Source: Halomonas sp. BDJS001
GTDB taxonomy: Bacteria > Pseudomonadota > Gammaproteobacteria > Pseudomonadales > Halomonadaceae
Direction: 5' to 3'
DNA: 64,000 bases
Assembly: GCF_026104355.1 (NCBI RefSeq)
Contig: NZ_CP110535.1
Coordinates: 682,001 to 746,000 of the forward strand
The notes under the pieces are model-generated. The model was given only the letters and a program-made list of their open reading frames with translations. It had not been told where the DNA came from and searched no databases. This document shows positions 55,146 through 63,481 of the stretch, piece by piece. Position 1 is the stretch's first letter, and each line of letters opens with the position of its first letter. Made by a program: the position numbers and the translations under genes.

Positions 55146-55901
55146 ATGACGACTATTTCAATTATTACCGGTGGCAGCCGCGGACTTGGCCGTAATACTG
55201 CTATCAATATTGCCCGCCATGGCGGCGATGTCATCCTCACCTATCGCAGTGGCGTTGAGGGCGCAAACGCCGTTGTAGCTGAAATTGAAAGCATGGGGCG
55301 TAAAGCCGTTGCGCTGCCCCTCGACGTTAGCGAGATCGATGCCATACCCGCTTTCGTCGAAAGTGTCCGTTCGGCGTTAAAGTCTAAATGGGGGCGAGAC
55401 AGCTTTGACCATCTTGTTAATAACGCGGGGCATGGTGAAATGGTGCCTTTTGCCGAGACGACAGAAGCTCAATTCGACCTGCTATTCAATGTTCATGTCA
55501 AAGGCGTGTTCTTCCTGACTCAAGCGCTTCTCCCATTGCTTACCGATGGCGGACGCATCGTGAACTTTTCTTCCGGTCTAACGCGTGCCGCCTTCCCGGG
55601 GTTCTCAGCCTATTCTGCAGCAAAGGGTGCCATCGAAGTACTCAGTGTTTATTTGGCCAAAGAGTTGGGTAGCCGCGGCATTACTGTAAACACGATTGCC
55701 CCAGGTGCGATTGAGACTGACTTTTTGGGTGGTGCGGTACGTGATACGCCAGATTATAACGACGCGTTCGCTAGCATGACGGCCCTTGGCCGTGTCGGCG
55801 TACCCGACGATATTGGTCCGGTGGTCGCCAGTCTGCTTGGGGCTGAAAATCGCTGGGTTAATGCGCAGCGGATTGAAGTGTCCGGTGGTCAAAATATCTG
55901 A
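55146..55901 (+). CDS. Short-chain dehydrogenase/reductase (SDR) family protein
   Basis: 251 residues. NAD(P) site TGGSRGLGRNTAIN (TGxxxGxG), LDVSEIDAIP, NNAGHGE, the catalytic Ser in FSSGLTRAAFPG and YSAAKGAIEVLSVYLAKELG (Tyr-x3-Lys), and VNTIAPGAIETDFLGG. A classical SDR; the R15-type residue after GGS suggests NADP. Substrate unknown. The AraC regulator is divergent with a 143-nt gap, so it is its presumed activator. Confidence 0.92.
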   Translation: MTTISIITGGSRGLGRNTAINIARHGGDVILTYRSGVEGANAVVAEIESMGRKAVALPLDVSEIDAIPAFVESVRSALKSKWGRDSFDHLVNNAGHGEMVPFAETTEAQFDLLFNVHVKGVFFLTQALLPLLTDGGRIVNFSSGLTRAAFPGFSAYSAAKGAIEVLSVYLAKELGSRGITVNTIAPGAIETDFLGGAVRDTPDYNDAFASMTALGRVGVPDDIGPVVASLLGAENRWVNAQRIEVSGGQNI

Positions 55902-56085
55902 TTAAAGATACATTTCTAAAGCTAAGAAAATAGCTTCGCCAGAGGCCTCTGCACCACCGTGCTGCGGCCTCGCTTCATTGAAGAGGCAAGTATCTATAGC
56001 ATGGGTTGTAACAGCGAATGACAGTGTGCCGCCACTTTCTATGGTGTGGCTTCTGTGGGGTACCTGCAAAGGCGCTAGCGCGCTT

Positions 56086-56232
56086 TCTTGCCGCCATCTG
56101 CTCGCCGTTATGTTCGCGCACCAGCCAGCAACCGAGCATGTCTCTCGCCACTTCAAGCGTGTCGCGATTATAGAAATCACGGGGGAGGGGCGTTAGCTGG
56201 CTGTTTTTAACATTTGGCATGTTTGGCAACAT
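56086..56232 (-). pseudogene. N-terminal fragment of a 3-methyladenine DNA glycosylase (AAG/Mpg type)
   Basis: The minus-strand text LPRDFYNRDTLEVARDMLGCWLVREHNGEQMAAR is the standard beginning of AAG-family glycosylases (FYxRDTLxVAxxLLG). After about residue 49 the family sequence stops, with no ITEVEAYxG motif following, so only the first quarter survives. The rest of the gap 55902-56302 shows no gene. Confidence 0.7.
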
Positions 56233-56302
56233 CGTCTCGGCGTTTAGTTGAGTAGAATGCTAGGGTATTAGATAGCCATTGCCACATAAAGCGGAGCTTA
56301 TC

Positions 56303-57766
56303 GTGCTGCCATTCGAACATCTCTATTCCACCTTACCGGAACCCCTCTGGATCGCCACCCAAGCGACGCCGGTGGCCAGCCCGGCGCTGATCGCGTTCAA
56401 TGCGCCGCTTGCCCATGAGCTGGGCGCTCAAGAGATTCCTGACTCAGCCACGCTTGCTGAGTGGTTCAGCGGCAACCAGCCCATGCCCGATGCCAAGCCG
56501 GGGGCCTTAGGTTACGCGGGCCATCAGTTTGGCAACTTTGTGCCGCAGTTGGGCGATGGCCGGGCGCTGCTGCTGGGCGAAGTGATCGACCAGAACGGCG
56601 TGCGCCGCGATGTGCAGCTAAAGGGCAGCGGCCGCACGCCGTTCTCCCGCGGTGGCGATGGCCGCTCGCCGCTTGGGCCGGTGCTGCGTGAATATTTGGT
56701 CAGCGAGTTCATGGCCGCCATGGGCATTCCCACCACTCGGGCCTTGGCTGCGGTGACTAGTGGAGAGCGCGTAGTGCGGCAAATGGCCGAGCCCGGGGCG
56801 GTGTTTACCCGCGTGGCCAGCAGTCATATTCGCGTGGGCACCTTCCAGTTTATTGCTGCTCGCCGTGACGAGCAGGCGTTAAAAGCGCTGGCAGATCATG
56901 TCATTGAGCGTCACTACCCGGAAGCCGCCAGCGCCGAAGACCCTTATTTGGCGCTGCTGGAGGCAGTGGTCGCCCGCCAAGCGGTGTTGATTGCCCGCTG
57001 GATGAGCGTCGGCTTTATCCACGGCGTGATGAATACCGATAACTGCAGCATCGCTGGGGAAACCATCGATTACGGCCCCTGTGCCTTTATGGAGCAGTTT
57101 GATCCCCAGAAGGTTTATAGCTCCATCGATCAGGGTAAGCGCTATGCATTTGACAACCAACCGGCGATAGCCCAGTGGAATCTGGCCCGCTTTGCCGAAA
57201 CGCTGCTTCCGTTAATGAATGAAGAAGGAGAGACGTTGGTGGAGCAGGCCACCGATGCCATTCGCCGCTTTGAGCCATTGTTCAGCGCCGAACAGCGTCG
57301 CCTGCATGCCGATAAACTTGGCCTTGCAGCAGGCAGCGACCAGGCCGTGCCACTTATGGAAGCGTTGGAAATTCAGATGCATCAGGGCCGGATGGATATG
57401 ACGGCCACCTTTGATGCGCTCACCCAATACGCCTCCTCGCCGAGTGATGAGCACCGTGAGGCGCTGCTGGCGCTGACGACGCAGCCTGATGAATTATCAA
57501 CCTGGTTGGATACCTGGCAACACGAGCAAGTGGCCAATCAAGATAGCGAACGATTCACTGCCATGCGTCACGCCAATCCGGTCATTATTCCTCGCAACCA
57601 TCGGGTTCAAGAAGTCATTGATGCCGCTTACGACGGTGATTTTGCGCCTTTCCATACGTTATTGGCAGTAGTGACCAAGCCGTTCGATGAGTCGGTTGAA
57701 GCGCGCCGTTTGGCAGCGCCTGCAACGGAAAATGAGCAGGTGCTAAGAACCTTCTGTGGTACATAG
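56303..57766 (+). CDS. selO: Protein adenylyltransferase SelO (YdiU/UPF0061)
   Basis: About 487 residues from GTG 56303, which has CGGAG 6 nt upstream; a TTG at 56279 is an alternative. SelO is a pseudokinase-fold enzyme that attaches AMP to Ser/Thr/Tyr of redox proteins. Motifs: AGHQFGNFVPQLGDGRALLLGE, QLKGSGRTPFSRGGDGRSPLGPVLREYLVSEFMAAMGIPTTRALA (Lys and nucleotide contacts) and HGVMNTDNCSIAGETIDYGPCAFME (Asn-Asp metal site). It ends in CGT, so the third-last residue is Cys, the position of selenocysteine in eukaryotic SelO. Start choice is moderately sure. Confidence 0.93.
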   Translation: MLPFEHLYSTLPEPLWIATQATPVASPALIAFNAPLAHELGAQEIPDSATLAEWFSGNQPMPDAKPGALGYAGHQFGNFVPQLGDGRALLLGEVIDQNGVRRDVQLKGSGRTPFSRGGDGRSPLGPVLREYLVSEFMAAMGIPTTRALAAVTSGERVVRQMAEPGAVFTRVASSHIRVGTFQFIAARRDEQALKALADHVIERHYPEAASAEDPYLALLEAVVARQAVLIARWMSVGFIHGVMNTDNCSIAGETIDYGPCAFMEQFDPQKVYSSIDQGKRYAFDNQPAIAQWNLARFAETLLPLMNEEGETLVEQATDAIRRFEPLFSAEQRRLHADKLGLAAGSDQAVPLMEALEIQMHQGRMDMTATFDALTQYASSPSDEHREALLALTTQPDELSTWLDTWQHEQVANQDSERFTAMRHANPVIIPRNHRVQEVIDAAYDGDFAPFHTLLAVVTKPFDESVEARRLAAPATENEQVLRTFCGT

Positions 57767-57779
57767 CGCCTATGCTAAA

Positions 57780-57794
57780 CTGTGTTTTTTACAG
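57780..57794 (+). promoter_or_regulatory. Near-consensus LexA (SOS) box upstream of dinB
   Basis: CTGTGTTTTTTACAG is the LexA palindrome CTGT-N8-ACAG with a 7-base instead of an 8-base core. The core is a T run, the sort of place where other single bases are missing in this window. 15 nt before the dinB GTG, so it could block transcription when LexA binds. Confidence 0.55.
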
Positions 57795-57809
57795 TTAGGC
57801 GGGTAGCCA

Positions 57810-58856
57810 GTGCGCAAGATTATTCACTGCGACTGTGACTGTTTTTATGCTGCGGTGGAAATGCGTGATAACCCCGCGTTGCGAGAGATACCGATTGCCA
57901 TTGGCGGTAGCGTCGAGCAGCGCGGGGTGGTTGCCACCTGTAACTATCCTGCCCGTGAGTTTGGCATTCACTCCGCGATGCCCATGGGCCAAGCGCTCAA
58001 GCGCTGCCCGCATCTAACCGTCATTCGTGGCGATATGGCCAAGTACAAAGAGGTCGCCCGTCAGGTCTTCGCCATTTATCGCGATGTGACTGAACTGATC
58101 GAACCGCTCTCCCTGGATGAGGCCTTCCTGGATGTCTCGGAGGTCACCCAGCATCACGGCAGCGCGACACTCATGGCCGAAGCAATCCGTGAACGGGTGA
58201 GCCGCGAAGTGGGCATCACTGTCTCGGCAGGCGTGGCGCCCAATAAGTTTCTGGCCAAGATCGCCAGCGACTGGAACAAGCCTGATGGCCTCTGCGTCAT
58301 CACGCCGGACAAAGTCGACAGCTTCGTGCAGCAACTGCCAGTGAAAAAAATCCATGGCGTTGGCCCACGCACCGCGGAAAAGCTGGCGGGATTGGATATC
58401 CACACCTGCGCCGATTTGCGTAGCCGCCAGCTAACGGAACTGGTCGAACATTTTGGCCGCTTTGGGCGGCGGCTGCACGAGCTAAGCTGGGGGCGCGACG
58501 AACGCCCGGTGAAAACCCACCGCGAGCGTAAGTCGATTAGCACCGAGCAGACCTATTCTCAGGATTTACCCAGCCTGGATGCCTGCCGCAGTGAGTTACC
58601 AGCGCTGATTGAGGATTTAGAGCGTCGCTACGCACGGCTTGATCCACCCCTGGCGGTACGCGGGTTGATCGTAAAAGTGAAGTTCAACGACTTTACCCAA
58701 ACCACCGTCGAACACGCCGACCCCGCGCCTAACCTCGAGCAGTTTGAAACACTGCTTAACGTTGGCTGGGCCAGAGGCGAGCGGCCCGTGCGTCTGCTGG
58801 GTGTGGGCTACCGGCTGGCGGAAAACAGCCAAGAGCATCAACTGTCGCTGTTTTAA
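57810..58856 (+). CDS. dinB: DNA polymerase IV (Y-family)
   Basis: 348 residues from GTG 57810. Error-prone lesion-bypass polymerase. RKIIHCDCDCFYAAVEMRDNPALREIPIAIGG is the Y-family opening with a catalytic Asp, EPLSLDEAFLDVSEVT contains the DE pair, and GVAPNKFLAKIASDWNKPDGLCVI and VKKIHGVGPRTAEKLAGL (HhH) follow. In the first motif the common DMDCFF is DCDCFY, which keeps the metal Asp. It ends with a clamp-binding-like QLSLF. A LexA-like box lies 15 nt upstream; SOS control is expected. Confidence 0.95.
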   Translation: MRKIIHCDCDCFYAAVEMRDNPALREIPIAIGGSVEQRGVVATCNYPAREFGIHSAMPMGQALKRCPHLTVIRGDMAKYKEVARQVFAIYRDVTELIEPLSLDEAFLDVSEVTQHHGSATLMAEAIRERVSREVGITVSAGVAPNKFLAKIASDWNKPDGLCVITPDKVDSFVQQLPVKKIHGVGPRTAEKLAGLDIHTCADLRSRQLTELVEHFGRFGRRLHELSWGRDERPVKTHRERKSISTEQTYSQDLPSLDACRSELPALIEDLERRYARLDPPLAVRGLIVKVKFNDFTQTTVEHADPAPNLEQFETLLNVGWARGERPVRLLGVGYRLAENSQEHQLSLF

Positions 58857-58965
58857 TTAGCCTGTTAACCCTTTGCCCGATTGACCACGTGTCGGGAGCA
58901 CGTTAAAACAGACGTATGATAGTTTGAATAATTCATTTTCCGTTTGGCCACCCACGAGCCCCGCT

Positions 58966-59793
58966 ATGTCTGTCGATGCCGCTTCACGTCCCCCTTTAGT
59001 GTTTGCCCACGCCAATGGTTTCCCAGGGTTGAGCTATCGCAGCCTGCTAAATCCACTGGCAGAGATGTTTGACCTCCATCCTCTGGATCGCCTGGGGCAC
59101 CACCCTGACTATCCGGTGAACCACAACTGGGGCAACCTGGTTGATGAGTTGCTGAGCTACCTACCCGAAAGCGATACGCCGCTGTTGGGTGTGGGGCATT
59201 CGCTGGGTGGCACCTTGATGGCCATGGCCGCCGATAAGCAGCCTGAGCGCTTCTGCGGGGTGATCATGCTTGATCCCCCGTTGATGCTGGGCACCGATGC
59301 CTGGGCAATGAAAGCTGCCAAGCGGTTTGGCTTTGTAGACCGCGTCACACCCGCAGGTAAAACCTTGGGCCGGCGCACCGTGTGGCCGAGCCGCGAAGCG
59401 ATGGCAAGCTCGCTGGGTCGCCGTGGTCTGTTTCGCCGCTTTACCCCCGAGGCACTCAACGACTACATTGAAGCAGGGACGCGTTTGTTAGACGACGGCA
59501 GTGCGCAACTGACCTTTGATCCGCAGATTGAGGTGGAGATTTTCCGCCATCTGCCCGATCACCTTTCGCGCCTACCGAAACGTTTGGGTGTGCCGCTTGA
59601 GCTGGTGGCGGGAAAAGAGTCTCATCTGCTGACCGCTTCGCGGATCAAGCGTTTGAAGCGAAAGGGCTTATCGGTCAGTGAAGTCCCTGGCACGCATATG
59701 TTTCCTATGGAGCACCCAGATGAGACCCGTGCCGCTATTTTGTCTGCTTGGCAGCGATTGTCTGCCGCTAGCAGAGCATCAAACACAGCGTAA
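58966..59793 (+). CDS. Alpha/beta-hydrolase
   Basis: About 275 residues from ATG 58966; a TTG at 58924 in the same frame is an alternative. LVFAHANGFPGLSYRSLLNPLAEMFDLHPLDRLGHH is the oxyanion start, LLGVGHSLGGTLMAMAA has the nucleophile Ser, ELVAGKESHLLTAS follows, and EVPGTHMFPMEHPDE has the catalytic His. The acid residue is not obvious. Substrate unknown. It is followed by the YkoF-like gene after 9 nt and lies in the same direction. Confidence 0.88.
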   Translation: MSVDAASRPPLVFAHANGFPGLSYRSLLNPLAEMFDLHPLDRLGHHPDYPVNHNWGNLVDELLSYLPESDTPLLGVGHSLGGTLMAMAADKQPERFCGVIMLDPPLMLGTDAWAMKAAKRFGFVDRVTPAGKTLGRRTVWPSREAMASSLGRRGLFRRFTPEALNDYIEAGTRLLDDGSAQLTFDPQIEVEIFRHLPDHLSRLPKRLGVPLELVAGKESHLLTASRIKRLKRKGLSVSEVPGTHMFPMEHPDETRAAILSAWQRLSAASRASNTA

Positions 59794-59802
59794 GGAGGCG
59801 TT

Positions 59803-60063
59803 ATGTATCTTTCCGTACAGCTTAGCTACTACCCACTGGCCGATGACTTCAAGCCGGTGGTCAAAGAGGTGGTGAAAGAGGTGGTGAAACGTCTTGAGGC
59901 AACGGGATTGGAAGTACACCCCAACCGTATGAGCACTCAGGTATTTGGCGAGTTCGATGCCGTGATGGCAGCGTTAAGCGAGGTGATGAAGTGGTCGTTT
60001 GAGACCCATGGCAAAGCGGTATTTACGGCTAACTTTTTGGAAGGCGATCGTCGGCCTCGTTAA
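59803..60063 (+). CDS. YkoF-like small protein (thiamine/HMP-binding domain family)
   Basis: 86 residues. YLSVQLSYYPLADDFKPVVKEVV, then GLEVHPNRMSTQVFGEFDAVMAALSEVMKWSFETHGKAVFTANF, looks like a single YkoF-type ACT-like domain, related to thiamine-binding MTH1187/YkoF proteins. Here it stands alone instead of in tandem. AAGGAGG before the ATG. It contains a 12-nt tandem triplication (59857-59892) that gives VVKEVVKEVVK in helix 1. The role is uncertain; linkage to the alpha/beta-hydrolase gives no clue. Confidence 0.75.
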   Translation: MYLSVQLSYYPLADDFKPVVKEVVKEVVKRLEATGLEVHPNRMSTQVFGEFDAVMAALSEVMKWSFETHGKAVFTANFLEGDRRPR

Positions 60064-60068
60064 ACCAA

Positions 60069-60099
60069 AACGCCGCCCGATTGGGCGGCGTTTGTTTCG
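60069..60099. terminator. Bidirectional rho-independent terminator between the YkoF-like gene and gabT
   Basis: Perfect 11-bp stem AAACGCCGCCC/GGGCGGCGTTT with loop GATT between two convergent genes, A-rich on the left and T-rich on the right. Confidence 0.88.
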
Positions 60100-60111
60100 G
60101 TTCAAATGGTG

Positions 60112-61389
60112 TTACACCAGTGAATCCAGGCAAGACTCAATAATATCCAACCCTTCATTGAGCACATCATCTTGAATGGTGACGGGCATCAAAAAGCGGA
60201 TGGTGTTGCCATACATGCCGCAGGAGAGCAGGATCAAGCCCTCTTCCCGGGCTTTCTTGCACAGTGCGGCAGCGAGCTCGGGGTTAGGCGTGTGGTCGGC
60301 CTTGTTCGACACCAGCTCAAATGCCGCCATGGCGCCCATGTTGCGCACGTTGTCGATGCAATCAAACTTGTCGGCCCACAGATTGAAGCGCTTGGCCAAC
60401 TTGTCGCCCAGGGCCTGGCTCTTCTCCAGAATGTTCTCTTCTTCAAATACTTCCATGACCGCCAACGCTGCCGCACAGGCGGTGGGGCTGCCGGTGTAGG
60501 TGCCGCCCAGCGAGTTGGGGCCTGAAGCGTCCATCACCTTGTCTGTGCCTACAATGGCAGATATCGGCATGCCATCGGCCATACTTTTGGCCATGGTCAT
60601 AATGTCCGGCTCAACGCCACTATGCTCAATGGCAAACATCTTACCGGTACGGCCAAAGCCCGACTGTACTTCATCGATGATCATCAGCATGCCGTGCTCA
60701 TCGCAGATTTCGCGAACCTTGGTCAGGAAGCTGGTAGAGGCCGGGTAGAAACCGCCTTCGCCCAGCACCGGCTCAAGCACGATGGCTGCGGTGTCTTTGG
60801 GGTTGGCATCGGTTTTTAGTGTCATCTTCAAGCCGCGAATGGCCTCGTCTTCGCTAACACCGTGGTAAGGCACCGGGTAGGGCGCACGGAAAACGGTGCC
60901 CGGCATCGGGCCGAAGTCGCTCTGATAAGGCGCCACTTTACCGTTCATGGCCATGGTGAAGAAGGTACGACCGTGATAGCCGCCATCAAAACAGATCACG
61001 TTGGAACGCCCAGTGGCCGCGCGCGCGATCTTGACCGCATTTTCCAGCGCTTCCGCACCCGAGTTGGCCAGCATGACTTTGGCATGGCCACGCACCGGCA
61101 CGATCTGGCTGAGCTTCTCGGCGACTTTCACGTAGCCTTCATAAGGCATGACCGTTTGGCAGGTGTGCATCAACTTATCGAGCTGTGCTTTTACCGCCGC
61201 GACCACTTTGGGGTGGCGGTGGCCTACGTTGAGTACGCCAATGCCGCCCGCGAAGTCGATAAAGCGGTTACCGTCCGCGTCCCAAATCTCAGCGTTTTCA
61301 GCGTGGTCGGCGAACGCCGTTGCGGGGCTTGCGGCGCCAGCAGCGACGTATTTATGTTTTAGCTCGTTCAGTTCGGCATTGCTGCTCAT
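60112..61389 (-). CDS. gabT: 4-aminobutyrate aminotransferase (GabT)
   Basis: 425 residues, class III aminotransferase. It moves the amino group of GABA to 2-oxoglutarate, giving succinate semialdehyde. AGGIGVLNVGHRHPKVVAAV, ANSGAEALENAVKIARAATGR, DGGYHGRTFFTMAMNGKVAPYQSDFGPMPGTVFRAPYPVPYHG, IDEVQSGFGRTGKMFAIEHSG and TMAKSMADGMPISAIVG with the PLP Lys are all in order and very close to enteric GabT. No gabD is visible next to it. It lies alone between terminators. Confidence 0.95.
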   Translation of the reverse strand: MSSNAELNELKHKYVAAGAASPATAFADHAENAEIWDADGNRFIDFAGGIGVLNVGHRHPKVVAAVKAQLDKLMHTCQTVMPYEGYVKVAEKLSQIVPVRGHAKVMLANSGAEALENAVKIARAATGRSNVICFDGGYHGRTFFTMAMNGKVAPYQSDFGPMPGTVFRAPYPVPYHGVSEDEAIRGLKMTLKTDANPKDTAAIVLEPVLGEGGFYPASTSFLTKVREICDEHGMLMIIDEVQSGFGRTGKMFAIEHSGVEPDIMTMAKSMADGMPISAIVGTDKVMDASGPNSLGGTYTGSPTACAAALAVMEVFEEENILEKSQALGDKLAKRFNLWADKFDCIDNVRNMGAMAAFELVSNKADHTPNPELAAALCKKAREEGLILLSCGMYGNTIRFLMPVTIQDDVLNEGLDIIESCLDSLV

Positions 61390-61484
61390 GGCTTACTTCC
61401 TAATTGATGAGGATTGATCTTTTAGCATAGTGCTTAATAGTGGTGCCTGATAGGGGGGCTGATGGTGGTAATAAGTAACGTTGC

Positions 61485-62423
61485 TTACGGGGATGACGAG
61501 GCAATGACAACACGGTTACGCCCCGTCTGTTTAGCTTGGTACATCGCTTTGTCGGCACGATCAAGTAGCCGCGTACTGGATGCTTCAGCGTAACTGGCGA
61601 TGCCCGCTGATAGCGTGATGTTGAGTTTATGTTTGGAATAGGATACTTCGGCAACGCGCTGGCGGATACGTTCCACTGCAATGTAGGCTGACTCCGCCTC
61701 GATTTCGGGCATGAGAATCAGAAACTCCTCTCCACCCAAGCGCATCTGTACGTCAGTCGAGCGCAGGTGTTGGTTAACAACTTCCGTGACTTCCAGAAGC
61801 ACGTCATCGCCGACACTGTGGCCGTATGTGTCGTTGATTGTTTTGAATTCATCTAAATCAAACATCGCGATACTTAACGCACTGCCATACCGTTTGCAGC
61901 GTTCAAGCTCTTCTTCCAGGCGTTTAAGCCCTTGACGACGATTTAAAAGTCCTGTGAGTTCATCGTGATGAGCCATATATTCCAGGCGTTCATTGGCTTG
62001 TTTAAGGCGCTCTTCCAACCGTTTTCGCTGGGTAATATCAACGATATAAGTGACTTTATGTGGTACGCCGTCATCTCCCTCAATGCGGGAAGCTTCGGCA
62101 ATAATGGTGCGAGCTTCACCATTTTTACAGCGTACCTCCCACTCTTGACGATGATCTTGATGCTCGCTTCCCAAGATAAACGCATCATGGAGCTTCGAGA
62201 GACGTGTGCGGTAAGCCTCGGGGACGACCAGTGTAAAATGTTGGCCGATAAGCTCATCTTCGCGGTAGCCGTAAAACTCGCAGTAGGCGGGGTTGACCAT
62301 TTCAAAAAAGCCCTTGGAATCGGTAATGCAGATCCCTATGGGAGCGGTCTTAATAACATTGAACGTATTGCGCTGTGAGCGGTTAAAAAGCTGGTAGAGC
62401 TTATCGGGGCTAATCTCTTTCAT
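61485..62423 (-). CDS. Diguanylate cyclase with PAS sensor (PAS-GGDEF)
   Basis: 312 residues. The N-terminal PAS domain is VIKTAPIGICITDSKGFFEMVNPAYCEFYGYREDELIGQHFTLVVPEAY with a PAC tail. A coiled-coil linker (EERLKQANERLEYMAHHDELTGLLNRR) leads to the GGDEF domain: MFDLDEFKTINDTYGHSVGDDVLLEV and RLGGEEFLILMPE. The active site is GGEEF, and an I-site RSTD sits exactly five residues before it, so product inhibition by c-di-GMP is expected. It overlaps the EAL gene upstream by 14 nt. Confidence 0.94.
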   Translation of the reverse strand: MKEISPDKLYQLFNRSQRNTFNVIKTAPIGICITDSKGFFEMVNPAYCEFYGYREDELIGQHFTLVVPEAYRTRLSKLHDAFILGSEHQDHRQEWEVRCKNGEARTIIAEASRIEGDDGVPHKVTYIVDITQRKRLEERLKQANERLEYMAHHDELTGLLNRRQGLKRLEEELERCKRYGSALSIAMFDLDEFKTINDTYGHSVGDDVLLEVTEVVNQHLRSTDVQMRLGGEEFLILMPEIEAESAYIAVERIRQRVAEVSYSKHKLNITLSAGIASYAEASSTRLLDRADKAMYQAKQTGRNRVVIASSSP

Positions 62424-63219
62424 TCACCGCTCCTGAACTACTTTCTGCTTCACTTTTTAAGCCCACTAATAGGGGAGTGATGTCGGCGCCCAAGGAGTTA
62501 ATTGCGGGTTTGGCGAAATAGAAACCCTGCTGACGAACAATACCGGCGCGGGCCAGCCAAAGCGCTTCTGCGCGGGTCTCTACGCCTTCGGCAATCAGCG
62601 TTGTACCCAGCTCTTTTGCCAGTAATATAATCGCGTTTAACAGCGCTTGGCGGCGACAATCGCTATCGCAGTTCATCACCAGCTCACGGTCGATTTTGAG
62701 CTTGTCCGGCGTTAAATCGGTGAGTAAGTCTAAATTGGCGTAACCATTGCCAAAGTCATCCAGTGCCGTTTTAAAACCCATGGAGCGATAGGCATCAATG
62801 ATATTGCATAGATGCTGCCGGTCACGGACGCGTTCGGTTTCGGTAATCTCAAAAATAAGTCGACGGGTGGGCCAGCCCACGCGCTTGGAAACGTCTAACG
62901 TCGCCTGAATACAGGCTTCCGGCTCATAAACGGCGTTGGGTAAGAAGTTGATCGAGAGGTCGGTTTGCATATCCAGTGCGCTGGCCATTTCGATCGCTTT
63001 CACCCGGCAGGCTTGGTCAAAGCGATACAGCAAATCATCCGTGACTTGTGAAATAACGCTCCAGGCGGATTCACCTTGTGGGCCACGCACCAGTGCTTCG
63101 TAGGTAACGATTTTCGCCAGCGTCAGATCCACAATGGGCTGAAAAGCCATGGTGAACTCGAAGGGCAAGTCGCCTTCACAGCGTTTGCAACGGTCATTAA
63201 CGCGGGCACACTGACTCAT
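62410..63219 (-). CDS. c-di-GMP phosphodiesterase, single EAL domain
   Basis: 269 residues. An N-terminal Cys-rich tip (MSQCARVNDRCKRCEG) precedes an EAL domain with every catalytic motif: VTYEALVRG, LSINFLPNAVY, IFEITETE, ALDDFGNGYAN, KIDRELVM and IAEGVET. There is no membrane segment. Its stop overlaps the diguanylate cyclase start by 14 nt, so the opposing enzymes are probably translationally linked, with EAL made first. The N-terminal cysteines might bind a metal or sense redox. Confidence 0.93.
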   Translation of the reverse strand: MSQCARVNDRCKRCEGDLPFEFTMAFQPIVDLTLAKIVTYEALVRGPQGESAWSVISQVTDDLLYRFDQACRVKAIEMASALDMQTDLSINFLPNAVYEPEACIQATLDVSKRVGWPTRRLIFEITETERVRDRQHLCNIIDAYRSMGFKTALDDFGNGYANLDLLTDLTPDKLKIDRELVMNCDSDCRRQALLNAIILLAKELGTTLIAEGVETRAEALWLARAGIVRQQGFYFAKPAINSLGADITPLLVGLKSEAESSSGAVNERD

Positions 63220-63428
63220 AGCTGCTCCTGGGTAGGGGATCGTATGTCGCTATTAATGTCATCATATGAGAAAGCATAATGCCTCAAGCCTAGATCGAAG
63301 CATTCAACGTTAACCAGCTTATATGTTGAGTTGTTTTTTGTACAGGTATTGTATAGCTATTTGCTGTGAAGTACTAACCAATTGCTCTTTATCTACTGGC
63401 TCGCAACCCCGGCGGCACTTAACGGCAT

Positions 63429-63452
63429 AAAAAAAGCGCCGGGTGAGGCGCT
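63429..63452 (-). terminator. Rho-independent terminator of the CoA-transferase gene
   Basis: On the minus strand the stem AGCGCC/GGCGCT with loop TCACCC is followed by a run of seven T. It lies 30 nt after the CoA-transferase stop codon. The remaining 63220-63428 shows no other feature. Confidence 0.8.
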
Positions 63453-63481
63453 AAGGAGGGGAAGAGTAATTCTTGGCGTTG

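Noticed and set aside
55902..56180. 92-codon minus-strand frame after the SDR gene
   Set aside because: It overlaps the glycosylase fragment in another frame, has no family motif and no ribosome site.
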